DNA of 64,000 nt from Telluria sp042683405 (GTDB lineage: Bacteria; Pseudomonadota; Gammaproteobacteria; Burkholderiales; Burkholderiaceae_D): contig NZ_JBHUJS010000003.1 in assembly GCF_042683405.1 (NCBI RefSeq), positions 248,001-312,000 of the forward strand, in the 5' to 3' direction. A program made the position numbers and the translations under genes. The notes under the pieces are model-generated. The model saw only the letters and a list, made by a program, of their open reading frames with translations, did no database searches and was not told the origin of the DNA. Numbering within the stretch: position 1 is the first letter of the stretch; every line of letters starts with the position of its first letter. This document shows, in pieces, positions 34,992 through 44,834 of the stretch.

Positions 34992-35876
34992 ATGCAGGCG
35001 TCCCGCTTCGCCGACCGCTGGCTGCCGCGGCTGGTGCTCTCGCCCACGCTGGCGGCATCGGCGGTGTTCGTGTACGGCTTCATCGCGCTGACCGGCTACC
35101 TGTCGCTCACGCCAAGCCGCATGATGCCGCGCTTCGAGTACGCAGGACTGGTCAACTACACCGCCTTGTTCGAACTGGACCGCTGGTGGACCGCCGCCTA
35201 TAACCTGGGCGTGTTCGGCGCGCTGTTCATCGCGATCAGCCTGGCCATCGGCCTGGCGCTGGCGGTGCTGCTGGACCAGCGCATCCGCGCCGAGGGCGCG
35301 CTGCGCGCGGTCTACCTGTATCCGATGGCCCTGTCCTTCATCGTCACCGGCGCCGCCTGGAAGTGGATCCTCAACCCCGAGCTGGGGCTGGAGAACGCCG
35401 TGCGGCAGTGGGGCTTCGCGGACTTTACCTTCGACTGGCTGGTCGACCCCGACATGGCGATCTACACGGTGGTCGTCGCCGGCGTATGGCAGTCGTCCGG
35501 CTTCGTGATGGCGCTGTTCCTGGCCGGGCTGCGCGGCATCGACGACAGCATCATCAAGGCCGCCCAGGTGGACGGCGCCAGCCTGCCGGCGATCTACCGG
35601 CGCATCGTCATCCCGTCGCTGCGGCCGGTGTTCTTCAGCGTGTTCCTGATCCTGGCGCACATCGCCATCAAGAGCTTCGACCTCGTCATGGCGCTCACCG
35701 GCGGCGGCCCGGGCACCGCGTCCACCGTCCCGGCGGTCTTCATGTACCAGTATTCGTTCACGCGCGGCCAGCTGGGCGTGGGCGCCGCGTCGGCCATGAT
35801 GATGCTAGCCACCGTGCTCGCGGTGCTGGTCCCGATGATGTACATGGAGACGAAAGGAACGCGACGTGGGCATTAA
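34992..35876 (+). CDS. gtsB: Sugar ABC transporter permease, first subunit (GtsB/MalF-like)
   Basis: A 294-residue inner-membrane permease with six hydrophobic segments. The EAA loop reads DDSIIKAAQVDGASLPAIYRRIVIPSLRP, and the end region SFTRGQLGVGAASAMMMLATVLAVLVP is typical of GtsB-like proteins. The ATG directly follows the binding-protein stop, and its last 11 bases overlap the next permease gene, so translation is coupled. The N-terminus lacks the long periplasmic P2 loop of E. coli MalF, again favouring a monosaccharide-type importer. Confidence 0.92.
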   Translation: MQASRFADRWLPRLVLSPTLAASAVFVYGFIALTGYLSLTPSRMMPRFEYAGLVNYTALFELDRWWTAAYNLGVFGALFIAISLAIGLALAVLLDQRIRAEGALRAVYLYPMALSFIVTGAAWKWILNPELGLENAVRQWGFADFTFDWLVDPDMAIYTVVVAGVWQSSGFVMALFLAGLRGIDDSIIKAAQVDGASLPAIYRRIVIPSLRPVFFSVFLILAHIAIKSFDLVMALTGGGPGTASTVPAVFMYQYSFTRGQLGVGAASAMMMLATVLAVLVPMMYMETKGTRRGH

Positions 35877-36717
35877 GCTGGGGCGCTACGCCATCTATGC
35901 GCTGCTTGTCCTGTGCGCGCTGTACTACCTGTTCCCGCTGTACGTGATGGTATCCACCTCGCTCAAGGGCGTGGACGAGATCCGCGACGGGAACCTGCTC
36001 GCGCTGCCCGTGTCGCCGGAGTTCGGCGCATGGGCCAAGGCATGGTCCGGCGCCTGCACCGGCGGGAACTGCGAGGGCCTCGCGCCATACTTCCGCAATT
36101 CGCTGGCGATGACGGTGCCGGCCGTCCTCATCTCCACTTTCATCGGTTCCCTGAACGGCTATGTGCTGGCGCAATGGCGCTTCCGCGGCTCCGAAGTGCT
36201 GTTTACCGCGCTGATGGTCGGCTGCTTCATCCCGTTCCAGGCCGTGATCCTGCCGATGGCGCGGCTGCTCGGCATGACCGGGCTGGCCAACACCACCACC
36301 GGGCTGGTGCTAGTGCACGTGGTGTATGGCCTGGCGTTCACCACCCTCTTCTTCCGCAATTTCTACGTGACCGTGCCGGAAGAGCTGGTGAAGGCGGCCC
36401 GCATCGACGGCGCAGGCTTCTGCACCATCTACCGCCGCATCGTGCTGCCGCTGTCGCTGCCGATCTTCATGGTCTGCTTCATCTGGCAGTTCACGCAGAT
36501 CTGGAACGACTTCCTGTTCGGCGTGGTGTTCGGCGGCGCCGACGCGCAGCCGGTCACGGTGGCGCTCAACAACCTGGTCAACACCTCCACCGGCGTCAAG
36601 GAATACAACGTGGACATGGCTGCGGCGATAATTGCCGCCCTGCCCACGCTGGCGCTCTACCTGGTGGCGGGCAAATACTTCGTGCGCGGCCTGACGGCCG
36701 GCGCAGTCAAGGGATAA
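35866..36717 (+). CDS. gtsC: Sugar ABC transporter permease, second subunit (GtsC/MalG-like)
   Basis: A 283-residue permease with six hydrophobic segments, starting at GTG 35866, inside the previous gene, behind AAAGGAACG. The EAA loop is EELVKAARIDGAGFCTIYRRIVLPLSLP; the C-terminus LPTLALYLVAGKYFVRGLTAGAVKG is the usual MalG-family ending. It pairs with the preceding permease in the membrane. A loop of about 25 residues with CTGGNCEG (two Cys) between the first segments could hold a disulphide in the periplasm. Confidence 0.92.
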   Translation: MGIKLGRYAIYALLVLCALYYLFPLYVMVSTSLKGVDEIRDGNLLALPVSPEFGAWAKAWSGACTGGNCEGLAPYFRNSLAMTVPAVLISTFIGSLNGYVLAQWRFRGSEVLFTALMVGCFIPFQAVILPMARLLGMTGLANTTTGLVLVHVVYGLAFTTLFFRNFYVTVPEELVKAARIDGAGFCTIYRRIVLPLSLPIFMVCFIWQFTQIWNDFLFGVVFGGADAQPVTVALNNLVNTSTGVKEYNVDMAAAIIAALPTLALYLVAGKYFVRGLTAGAVKG

Positions 36718-36719
36718 CA

Positions 36720-37793
36720 ATGGCGAACCTATCGATCCGCAACGTGCGCAAGGCCTACCCCAACGGCGCGGAAGTCCTCAAGGGCATCGACATCGAGGTC
36801 GCGGATGGCGAATTCCTGATCCTGGTCGGCGGCTCCGGCTGCGGCAAATCCACACTGCTGAACATGATCGCGGGCCTGGAAGAGGTGACCAGCGGCGAAA
36901 TCGCGATCGGCGGCAAGGTCGTCAACGACCTGCCGCCGAAGGCGCGCGACATCGCCATGGTGTTCCAGTCATACGCCCTGTACCCGACCATGACGGTGCG
37001 CGAGAACATCGCGTTCGGACTCGGCATCCGCAAGGTGCCGAAGGCAGAGCAGCAGGAGATCGTGGCGCGCGTGGCCGAGACGCTGCAGCTGACTCACCTG
37101 CTCGACCGCAAGCCCGCCATGCTGTCGGGCGGCCAGCGCCAGCGCGTGGCGATGGGACGCGCCATCGCGCGCAGCCCGCAGCTGTTCCTGTTCGACGAAC
37201 CGCTGTCCAACCTGGACGCCAAGCTGCGCGTGGAGATGCGCGCGGAGATCAAGCTGCTGCACCAGCGCCTCGGCACCACCACGGTCTACGTGACCCACGA
37301 CCAGGTCGAGGCGATGACGCTGGGCGACCGCATCGCCGTCATGAAGGACGGCGTGGTGCAGCAGTTCGGCACGCCGCGCCAGGTGTACGACGAGCCGCAG
37401 AACATGTTCGTGGCCGGCTTCATCGGCTCGCCGTCGATGAATTTCATCCGTGGCCAGATCGGCCCGGACGGATTCGCTCTCGAGCATGGCGGAAGCGTGA
37501 CCCTGCTGCCGCTGACGATGGACACCCCGCGCGAAGTGGTGCTCGGCCTGCGCCCCGAGCATATTGTCGACGCGGCCAGCGCACGCAGCGGCGGCCCCGG
37601 CGTCGACGCCACGCTGGAACTGCTCGAGCCCACCGGCCCTGACACGCTGGCCGTCACCACCTTGAATGGCGCGCGCGTCACCTGCCGCATTCATCCGGCC
37701 GCCGCGGCCGCCCCCGGCAAGCCGCTGCGGCTCGCCTTCGACCTCTCCAGGGCCGTGCTGTTCGACCCTGCCACCGAACTCCGCATCCGTTAA
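36720..37793 (+). CDS. Sugar ABC transporter ATPase (MalK/GtsD-like)
   Basis: A 357-residue ATPase energising the two permeases, starting MANLSIRNVRKAYPNG two bases after the preceding stop. Walker A is GGSGCGKST, the Q loop MVFQSYALYPTMTVREN, the signature MLSGGQRQRVAMGRAIA, Walker B LFLFDEPLSNLDAKLR and the switch His in VTHDQVEAMTLGDR. A C-terminal OB-fold (about residues 240-357) with VVLGLRPEHI matches the MalK regulatory domain. The next gene begins 8 bases after the stop, so importer and hydrolases share one operon. Confidence 0.95.
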   Translation: MANLSIRNVRKAYPNGAEVLKGIDIEVADGEFLILVGGSGCGKSTLLNMIAGLEEVTSGEIAIGGKVVNDLPPKARDIAMVFQSYALYPTMTVRENIAFGLGIRKVPKAEQQEIVARVAETLQLTHLLDRKPAMLSGGQRQRVAMGRAIARSPQLFLFDEPLSNLDAKLRVEMRAEIKLLHQRLGTTTVYVTHDQVEAMTLGDRIAVMKDGVVQQFGTPRQVYDEPQNMFVAGFIGSPSMNFIRGQIGPDGFALEHGGSVTLLPLTMDTPREVVLGLRPEHIVDAASARSGGPGVDATLELLEPTGPDTLAVTTLNGARVTCRIHPAAAAAPGKPLRLAFDLSRAVLFDPATELRIR

Positions 37794-37801
37794 GGAACGA
37801 C

Positions 37802-39643
37802 ATGAAGAAGACCATCGCCATCCTCCTGCTGGGCATTTCCGGCGCCGCTTTCGCACAGCAGGTCGAGCACATGGAGCCGCCGTTCTGGTGGACCGGCATG
37901 AAGCACAAGGGGCTGCAGCTGATGGTACACGGCAAAGGCATCGGCCAGACCGACCCCGCCATCGCCTACCCCGGCGTGACGATCCGCAGCGTGACGCGCG
38001 TGCCGAACAAGAACTACCTGTTCATCGACCTCGAGATCGGCGACGATGCCCGTCCCGGCAAGTTCGATATCCGCTTCGGCGGGGCAAAGCCGGTGACCTA
38101 CACCTACAGCCTGCTGGAACGCGCGCCCGGATCGGCGCAGCGGCGCGGTTTCGACAGCAGCGACGCCATCTACCAGGTCATGCCGGACCGCTGGGCCAAC
38201 GGCGATCCGTCCAACGACAACATCAAGGGCATGCCCGACAGCGCCAACCGCAAGGAGGGCTACGGCCGGCACGGCGGCGACCTGGCCGGCATCGGCGCCA
38301 ACCTCGATTACATCGCCCGCCTCGGCTTCACCCAGCTGTGGCCGACGCCGGTGGTCGAGAACAATATGCCGGGCTTCTCGTACCACGGCTACGCCGCAAC
38401 CGACCACTACAAGGTGGACGCGCGCTACGGCAGCAACGAGGACTACGTGCGGCTGGTGCGCGCGGCCAAGGAGCGCGGGATCGGCATGATCCAGGACGTG
38501 GTGCTGTCGCACATCGGATCGAACCACTGGTGGCTGAAGGACCTGCCGATGAAGGACTGGCTGAGCTACGACGGCAAATTCGTCGGAACCGAGCATCACC
38601 GCGTCTCGGTGCAGGATCCGTACGGCTCAGAAGCCGACAAGCGCAACTTCGTCGATGGCTGGTTCGGCAAGTCGATGCCGGACATGAACCAGAAAAACCC
38701 GCTGGTGGCGAATTACCTCATCCAGAACAACATCTGGTGGATCGAGTACGCCGGCCTGTCGGGACTGCGCATCGACACCTACGGCTACTCGGACGGCGCC
38801 TTCCTCACCGAGTACGGCCGCCGCATCATGGCCGAGTACCCGCGTTTTAACATGGTGGGCGAGGAATGGCACAAGTCGCCCAACATCGTCTCGCGCTGGC
38901 AGGCGGGGAAGCAGAACTTCGATGGCTACCGCACCTACACCCCGAGCATGATGGACTTCCCGATGGCCGAAGCGATGCGCAGCGCGCTGGCCGCGCCGCC
39001 CGCCTGGCGCGCGTTCAGCGACGTGTACGAAACCCTGTCCCAGGACTACGTCTATCCGAACCCCGGCAACCTGGTCCTGTTCGAAGGGAACCACGACGTC
39101 GCGCGCCTGTACAGCGTGGTCGGCGAAGACTACGGCTACTGGCAGATCGCCATCGCCTACATCATGACCATGCCGCGCATTCCGCAGCTGTACTACGGCA
39201 CCGAGATCCTGATGACCAGCACCACCAAGGGACGCGACGACGCCAGCTACCGCCACGACTTCCCGGGCGGCTGGGCGGGCGACAAGGTCAGCGCCTTTAC
39301 CGGTGCGGGACTGAGCGAGCGCCAGAAAGCGGCCCAGGAATACGTGCGCAAGCTGGCCAACTGGCGGCGCACGCAGCCGGTCATCCACCGCGGCAAAATG
39401 ATGCACTTCGGCGCCGAGGGCGACACCTACGTCTACTTCCGCTACGACGACAGCAAGAAAGTACTGGTAGCATTCAACAAGGGCGACAAACCGGCCGTGC
39501 TGCCGGTCGCCCGTTTTGCGGAAGTGCTGGCCGGCGCCACGCGCGGCACCGATGTCGTCACGGGCAAGGTGCACGAACTGTCGTCCACCCTCACGCTGGC
39601 GCCCCGCAGCCCGTTGATCCTCGAACTGGAGCCAAACAAGTAA
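37802..39643 (+). CDS. Periplasmic cyclomaltodextrinase/neopullulanase-like GH13 enzyme
   Basis: A 613-residue GH13 enzyme with a signal peptide (MKKTIAILLLGISGAAFAQ). Residues 20-105 form the N-terminal immunoglobulin-like domain of cyclomaltodextrinases (VEHMEPPFWWTGMKHKGLQLMVHG). The barrel has DAIYQVMPDRWANGD, GYAATDHYKVD, the nucleophile D325 in GLRIDTYGYSD, acid/base E354 in VGEEWH and EGNHDVARLY. Relatives such as SusA of Bacteroides act in the periplasm on cyclodextrins, pullulan or maltodextrins, giving short sugars for the neighbouring importer. AAGGAACG precedes the ATG. Its stop overlaps the start of the next gene (TAATG). Exact substrate is not decided by sequence. Confidence 0.93.
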   Translation: MKKTIAILLLGISGAAFAQQVEHMEPPFWWTGMKHKGLQLMVHGKGIGQTDPAIAYPGVTIRSVTRVPNKNYLFIDLEIGDDARPGKFDIRFGGAKPVTYTYSLLERAPGSAQRRGFDSSDAIYQVMPDRWANGDPSNDNIKGMPDSANRKEGYGRHGGDLAGIGANLDYIARLGFTQLWPTPVVENNMPGFSYHGYAATDHYKVDARYGSNEDYVRLVRAAKERGIGMIQDVVLSHIGSNHWWLKDLPMKDWLSYDGKFVGTEHHRVSVQDPYGSEADKRNFVDGWFGKSMPDMNQKNPLVANYLIQNNIWWIEYAGLSGLRIDTYGYSDGAFLTEYGRRIMAEYPRFNMVGEEWHKSPNIVSRWQAGKQNFDGYRTYTPSMMDFPMAEAMRSALAAPPAWRAFSDVYETLSQDYVYPNPGNLVLFEGNHDVARLYSVVGEDYGYWQIAIAYIMTMPRIPQLYYGTEILMTSTTKGRDDASYRHDFPGGWAGDKVSAFTGAGLSERQKAAQEYVRKLANWRRTQPVIHRGKMMHFGAEGDTYVYFRYDDSKKVLVAFNKGDKPAVLPVARFAEVLAGATRGTDVVTGKVHELSSTLTLAPRSPLILELEPNK

Positions 39644-41937
39644 TGAAAAAACTCGTCCTCGCGGTCGGCGCCGCGCTCACCATCATGCAGGCGCAGGCCG
39701 CCCAGAAACCGGGGCCCGACGCATTCTTCAATGAGATGGCGATCGCGGTGGCGCCGGGCGAGGAACGCCACTACGTGGTAGGCGACAATGTAGACGGGTA
39801 CTTCGACGCCGTCACCCAGTCGTACGACAAGGGCCAGGGCTACGTGACGCGGGCCGGCACCTGGCTCAAGAACTACGTCACCTACGTGGGAGACCACGCC
39901 AACGACCGCACCCGGTCGCGCGAGGAAGTCCTGCCGTATGGGCACCGCATCACCTATCCCGATGGCGCAGTCGAGGAAATGGCGGTCCTGTCGGGCAGCC
40001 GGGCGATCGCGATGCGAATCACGGCCCCGCGCGAAGCCAGCCTGGCGCTGCAGCCCACGCTGACCGGCGAGGCGGAAAAACTGGCGCGCGTCGACCGCAA
40101 CAGCGCGGACGGCAAGCTGGTGACCGTGGCGCTGCCCGGCGGCTATATGGCGCTGGCGTCGCGCGAGCCATTCGTGATGGAAGAAGCGCTGCTCCTGCGC
40201 CCGAAAGCGAAGACCACCTCGTTCACCGTGATCGCCGCTTTCGGCGAGACAGCCGCGCAGGCGCAGCGCCAGGCGGTGGCGCTGGCCGCCGTGGACGCCA
40301 TCGGCGCCGAGCGCGCCAAACTGCACCGCGAACTGACGAAGAGCTACATCGAGACCAGCGACCGCCAGTACAACAAGGCGCTGAACTGGGCCAAGGCGTC
40401 CGCGCGCATGTTCGTGGTTGAAGAATTCGGCAAGGGCATCTGGGCGGGCCTGCCATGGTTCCGGGACAACTGGGGCCGCGACACCTTCATCGCGCTGCCG
40501 GGAACACTGCTGGTGTCCGGCCAGTTCAACGACGCCAAAGCCGTGCTGGCCAATTTTCCGCGCTACCAGAACCTGGACCGCGCGGACAAGAACTTCGGGC
40601 GCGTGCCGAACCGCGTGTCCGCCACCGAGGCGATCATCTACAACACGGTGGACGGCACGCCGTGGATGTTGCGCGAGGCGATCGAGTACATCCGCTACAC
40701 CGGCGACAAGGCGTTCGCCGCGCAAATGTACAAGACGGCCCTGCCCTACTTCGAGGGCGTGGCGAAAAACTTCATCGACAAGCAGGGCCTGATGACGCAC
40801 GACGACGCCGACACCTGGATGGACGCGCGCATCGCCAACAAGGAGCCGTGGTCGGCGCGCGGCAGCCGCGCCGTGGACATCCAGGCCCTGTGGTACGAGG
40901 CCCTGAACGCCGGCGCCTACCTCGCAACACAGGCCGGGGACGAGGCGCGCGCCAGGGAATGGAGCGCAATGGCGGGCAAGGTCAAGCGCAGCTTCCTGGA
41001 GCTGTTCTGGGATGGCAAGACGATGGCCGACCGCATCCGCCCGGACGGCAGCCGCGACACCAAGCTGCGCCCCAACCAGCTGATGCTGGTCTCGATCCCG
41101 TCCGACGACTTCGTGCCGCTCGATGTGCAGGCGGCGGTGACGCGCAACGCCGCCAGCGGCCTGCTCTACGAATACGGCATCGCCTCGCTGGGGCAGGAAG
41201 AGACCTACTTCCATCCGCGCCACGAGAACCCGGACTTCCACCACAAGGATGCGTCGTACCACAACGGCACCATCTGGGGCTGGAACGCGGGCTTCACGGT
41301 CACCGCGCTGAACAAGTTCGGCTACCAGGACCACGCGTGGAAGCTCACCTCCAACCTGGGCAAGCAGATCCTCGAGACCGGCACGCTGGGCACGATGAGC
41401 GAACTGGTGGACGCGCTGCCGCCCCTCAAGCCGTCTGGCACCTTTGCGCAGTCGTGGAGCGTGGCGGAATTCGCGCGCAACGCCTATCAGGACTACGTGG
41501 GCTTCAGGCCGGACCTGCTGGCCAACACGCTGCGCTTCGAGCCTGCGCTGCCGGCCGCATGGAAGAGCGTATACGCCGTGCTGCCGTTCGGCGCCGATGA
41601 ACGGGTCGAAGCGCAGTTCGCCGACGGCCAATGGACACTGACACTGGCGGGCGCCACGCCGCGCAAGGTCGAATTCAGCTTCTTCAGGAGCGACAAGAGC
41701 CGCATGCGGGTCGCGTTCGAGCTCAAGCCGGGCGTCCCCGCCAGGCTGGCGTTGAACGACGCCGGCGCCACGCTCGACGGCAAGGCGATCGGCGCGACCG
41801 AGATCCAGCCATCGTTCGCGAAAGCGATCGGCGAACTCAAATTCGTCACGCCGAAACGCTACCAGCCGGAGGACTTCCCGATGCTGAAATCGAAGGATGT
41901 CCTGAAGGGCATCATCGAGCGGGGCGAATACCGTTGA
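39643..41937 (+). CDS. Secreted glycogen-debranching-type (amylo-1,6-glucosidase-like) enzyme
   Basis: A 764-residue protein with signal peptide MKKLVLAVGAALTIMQAQA. Residues about 27-240 form a beta-sandwich N-terminal domain. About 250-640 form the (alpha/alpha)6 domain of the GDE_C group, with GIWAGLPWFRDNWGRDTFIALPG, TVDGTPWMLREAIEYIRYTGD, LMTHDDADTWMDARI and a late SYHNGTIWGWNAGF. A C-terminal beta domain of about 100 residues follows. Such enzymes hydrolyse alpha-1,6 branch points or trim maltodextrins; an exported form fits periplasmic processing here. The ATG overlaps the previous stop (TAATG) and its own stop overlaps a TTG start, so three hydrolase genes are translationally linked. 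Confidence 0.88.
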   Translation: MKKLVLAVGAALTIMQAQAAQKPGPDAFFNEMAIAVAPGEERHYVVGDNVDGYFDAVTQSYDKGQGYVTRAGTWLKNYVTYVGDHANDRTRSREEVLPYGHRITYPDGAVEEMAVLSGSRAIAMRITAPREASLALQPTLTGEAEKLARVDRNSADGKLVTVALPGGYMALASREPFVMEEALLLRPKAKTTSFTVIAAFGETAAQAQRQAVALAAVDAIGAERAKLHRELTKSYIETSDRQYNKALNWAKASARMFVVEEFGKGIWAGLPWFRDNWGRDTFIALPGTLLVSGQFNDAKAVLANFPRYQNLDRADKNFGRVPNRVSATEAIIYNTVDGTPWMLREAIEYIRYTGDKAFAAQMYKTALPYFEGVAKNFIDKQGLMTHDDADTWMDARIANKEPWSARGSRAVDIQALWYEALNAGAYLATQAGDEARAREWSAMAGKVKRSFLELFWDGKTMADRIRPDGSRDTKLRPNQLMLVSIPSDDFVPLDVQAAVTRNAASGLLYEYGIASLGQEETYFHPRHENPDFHHKDASYHNGTIWGWNAGFTVTALNKFGYQDHAWKLTSNLGKQILETGTLGTMSELVDALPPLKPSGTFAQSWSVAEFARNAYQDYVGFRPDLLANTLRFEPALPAAWKSVYAVLPFGADERVEAQFADGQWTLTLAGATPRKVEFSFFRSDKSRMRVAFELKPGVPARLALNDAGATLDGKAIGATEIQPSFAKAIGELKFVTPKRYQPEDFPMLKSKDVLKGIIERGEYR

Positions 41938-44834
41938 AGAAGCGCATCCGCCTCCTGCTCGCCGCCCTGGCCGCCGCCTCGTCGATCGCTTCCGCGCAGG
42001 GACCGCTGGTCCACGACTTTTACGTGCGGGGCGGCTTCAACGGCTGGGGGATCGACCACAAGCTGGTACATGCGGGCGGCGGGATCTACCAGGTCGAAGT
42101 CGAACTCCCGCCGGGGAACCACCCGTTCAAGATCGGCCGCGCCGACTGGAGCGACGAATGGGTGATCGATCCGGCCAGGACGGTCCGCGTCACGCCGGGC
42201 TCCGCCTACCCGATGAGCACCAGCGCCGGACCGGAGGACTACCTCTTCGTCAAGACGTCTGCGCGCTACCGGTTCACCATCGATGCATCCCGGGCGGGCG
42301 CGCCCGTCCTGAGCGTAACGCGGATCGAGGCAGCGCGGGTGACCGAAGCGGCGCCGCATCCGGCATCCGGGCCGCAGGCCGTGCTGGCCTTTCCGACCTG
42401 GGACGGCAAGCGCGAGACGGCCGCGTTCTCGGCGGACGATGCGCCGCTGCGCACCTACGTGCATTCCACCACCGCGCAGTTGCGCGACCCCGGGCCGCAG
42501 TTCGCGCGCTACACCGAACCTGCCGGCGTGCCGCGCGTGCGTTCGGGCAGCCTGCCATTCGACGCCCTGTTCGCGCTCGCGGCCACCGAGATGAAGCAGG
42601 ATTCGGTAAGCCGCATCGTGGACGGAAACTACAACGGCGGCGCACCTGTCGACTGCGAGTGCTTCGAGACCGGCGAGAAGTGGCACTACGTGTGGACGCG
42701 CGACCTGTCCTACGCTGCGGCGCTCGGCCTCGCGATGCTCGATCCGCAGCGCGTACGCAACTCGCTCGACTTCAAGCTGTCCGGCTACCGCGCCGGGATC
42801 GCGAAAGTGGATGTCGTGCCCGGCGGCGAAGATGGCTTCCAGGTCATCCAGGACACCGGCAGCGGAGGCAGCTGGCCGGTCTCGACCGACCGCGTCACCT
42901 GGGCATTCGGCGCCGAGGCCGCACTGCGCTCGCTCCCGCCTGCGGAGCGGGCCGCCTTCGCGCCGCGCGCGCTGAAGGCGCTGTCAAACACCATCGAGAT
43001 CGACCGCGTCGCCGCCTTCGATCCGCGCACCGGGCTGTACACGGGCGAACAGTCATTCCTCGACTGGCGCGAGCAGTCGTATGCCTCGTGGATCGTCGAC
43101 GACCTGTCCAGCATGGCCACCTCGGTGTCCCTGTCGACCAACGCAGCGCACTACAAGGCGCTCACGCTCGCAGCTCGCCTGGCGCGGGAACAGGGCGACC
43201 GGCCGCGCGCGCAGCGCTACGCTGCGTGGGCCGCCAGCCTGCGCAGCGCCATCAATGACAGGCTCTGGCTGAAGGATGCCGGCATGTACAGCAGCCTGGC
43301 GGCAGGGCACCTGGACGGCGCGCCGATGCACAAGTTCGACTGGCTGGGTCAGGCGCTGGCGATCGTCACCGGCATCGCCAGCGACACGCAGGCGGCCTCG
43401 ATCCTGGCGCGCTATCCGCATGGGCCCATGGGGCCACCGGTCATCCATCCGCAGCAGCCGGGGCGGCCGGTGTACCACAACCGCGCGATATGGCCCTTCG
43501 TCACCGCGTACGGGCTTAAGGCGGCGGCGCAGCACCGCAACGTCAGCGTCGCCGACGCAGCCTACGCCTCGCTGATGCGCGGCGCGGCGCTGAATATCTC
43601 GAACATGGAAAACCTCGAGTGGCTGAGCGGTCAGTCGCTGCTGCTGGACGAGGCGAATCCGGACCTGATCGGCCCCGTCATCAACTCCCGGCGCCAGCTC
43701 TGGTCCGTGGGGGCCTATCTCGGCATGGTGATCGAAAACGTATTCGGCGTCACCGTGTCCGACACGGGACTTCGCGTGCGCCCGTTCATCACTGCGCGCC
43801 TGCGCCGCGAGACATTCGGCCAGACCGGCGTACTCAAGCTGCAAGGCCTGTCGCTGCGCGGGAAGGACATCGCGGTGACGGTCCACCTGCCGGCCGCTGC
43901 GCGCGGCAACGGCTACCACACGGTCGAGCGCATCCGGCTCAACGGCCGGGACGTGGGCGAGGACATCCGCTGGGAGCAGCTTGCCGCGCAGGACAACCGC
44001 ATCGACATCACGCTCGGGTGGACCGCGCCGGGCGCGCAAGCCATCACTCCGGTCAACGCCAACCCCTATTCCGAATCGGCGGACGTGTTCGCGCCGCCGG
44101 AACCGGCCATCACCGCAGCCAGGCGCGAGAAGACGGGCGTGACACGCATCGACACCGGGCCAGTCGCGCCAGGCGCGGTGCTGAACATCTATCGCGACGG
44201 CAGGCAGGTAGCGGCGGGCGGGCGCGGGCGCAGTTGGCTGGACCGCAGCGGCGGCGCGGCGGCATGCTATGCCATCGAAGCGCAGTACACCGCATCGGGC
44301 CACCGGAGCCATCACAGCGCGCCTGCCTGTGTGGGCGCATCGGTCGAGATTCCTGTCACGGACCGCCGCGTCGAATCGACCGTCTCGGTGGACACCGCCA
44401 CCGGACGCATCAAGGGCTGGGGCGAGCCGCGCGACCGTTTCGCGGTGCGCAGCGTCGGCGTGCCCGAAGCCGGCACCTACGCCGTGCAGCTGCGTTACCA
44501 TAACGCCGCCAACCAGATCAACCTCGGCATCAGCGGCGGCGTGAAATGGCTGGCGGTGAAGGACGCGCACGGCCGCGTGGTCGCGCAAGGCGTCGTCCAG
44601 CTGCCGCACACCCGCCTCGCGCGCGGCGCCGAGCCAGGGGCGTATTCGACGCCGCTCATTGTGAAGCTCGCGCCGGGCAAGCCATACCGGATCGAGATGA
44701 GCGACTTCTACAACATGAGCTACCTTCAGAGTAACAGCACCTTCAGCGCGGCCGGCGGCGTGGCCGGGCCCTCGAACAGATTCGACATCCACGGCGTGCG
44801 TCTGCGCGCCATCACCGACATGGGACAACGATGA
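41934..44834 (+). CDS. Large secreted six-hairpin glycoside hydrolase with starch-binding-like N-domain
   Basis: A 966-residue exported enzyme starting at TTG 41934 (TTGAAGAAGCGC), which overlaps the preceding stop as TTGA with GAGCGGGG in front; no ATG fits. Signal peptide: KKRIRLLLAALAAASSIASA. Residues about 24-95 look like an E-set/CBM48-type starch-binding domain (HDFYVRGGFNGWG... FKIGRADWSDEWVID). The central (alpha/alpha)6 barrel (about 190-660) includes CFETGEKWHYVWTRDLSYAAALG, LDWREQSYASWI, VYHNRAIWPFVTAYG and NMENLEWLSGQS. The last 300 residues form beta domains, one carbohydrate-binding-like (TYAVQLRYHNAANQINLGISGG). The GH family is uncertain: GDE-, GH63- or GH15-like. Context says alpha-glucan. 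Confidence 0.82.
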   Translation: MKKRIRLLLAALAAASSIASAQGPLVHDFYVRGGFNGWGIDHKLVHAGGGIYQVEVELPPGNHPFKIGRADWSDEWVIDPARTVRVTPGSAYPMSTSAGPEDYLFVKTSARYRFTIDASRAGAPVLSVTRIEAARVTEAAPHPASGPQAVLAFPTWDGKRETAAFSADDAPLRTYVHSTTAQLRDPGPQFARYTEPAGVPRVRSGSLPFDALFALAATEMKQDSVSRIVDGNYNGGAPVDCECFETGEKWHYVWTRDLSYAAALGLAMLDPQRVRNSLDFKLSGYRAGIAKVDVVPGGEDGFQVIQDTGSGGSWPVSTDRVTWAFGAEAALRSLPPAERAAFAPRALKALSNTIEIDRVAAFDPRTGLYTGEQSFLDWREQSYASWIVDDLSSMATSVSLSTNAAHYKALTLAARLAREQGDRPRAQRYAAWAASLRSAINDRLWLKDAGMYSSLAAGHLDGAPMHKFDWLGQALAIVTGIASDTQAASILARYPHGPMGPPVIHPQQPGRPVYHNRAIWPFVTAYGLKAAAQHRNVSVADAAYASLMRGAALNISNMENLEWLSGQSLLLDEANPDLIGPVINSRRQLWSVGAYLGMVIENVFGVTVSDTGLRVRPFITARLRRETFGQTGVLKLQGLSLRGKDIAVTVHLPAAARGNGYHTVERIRLNGRDVGEDIRWEQLAAQDNRIDITLGWTAPGAQAITPVNANPYSESADVFAPPEPAITAARREKTGVTRIDTGPVAPGAVLNIYRDGRQVAAGGRGRSWLDRSGGAAACYAIEAQYTASGHRSHHSAPACVGASVEIPVTDRRVESTVSVDTATGRIKGWGEPRDRFAVRSVGVPEAGTYAVQLRYHNAANQINLGISGGVKWLAVKDAHGRVVAQGVVQLPHTRLARGAEPGAYSTPLIVKLAPGKPYRIEMSDFYNMSYLQSNSTFSAAGGVAGPSNRFDIHGVRLRAITDMGQR

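Noticed and set aside
33753..37793. MalEFGK maltodextrin importer
   Set aside because: The binding protein and permeases look like the GtsABC glucose/mannose type, and the first permease lacks the large MalF periplasmic loop; maltose specificity is therefore not claimed.
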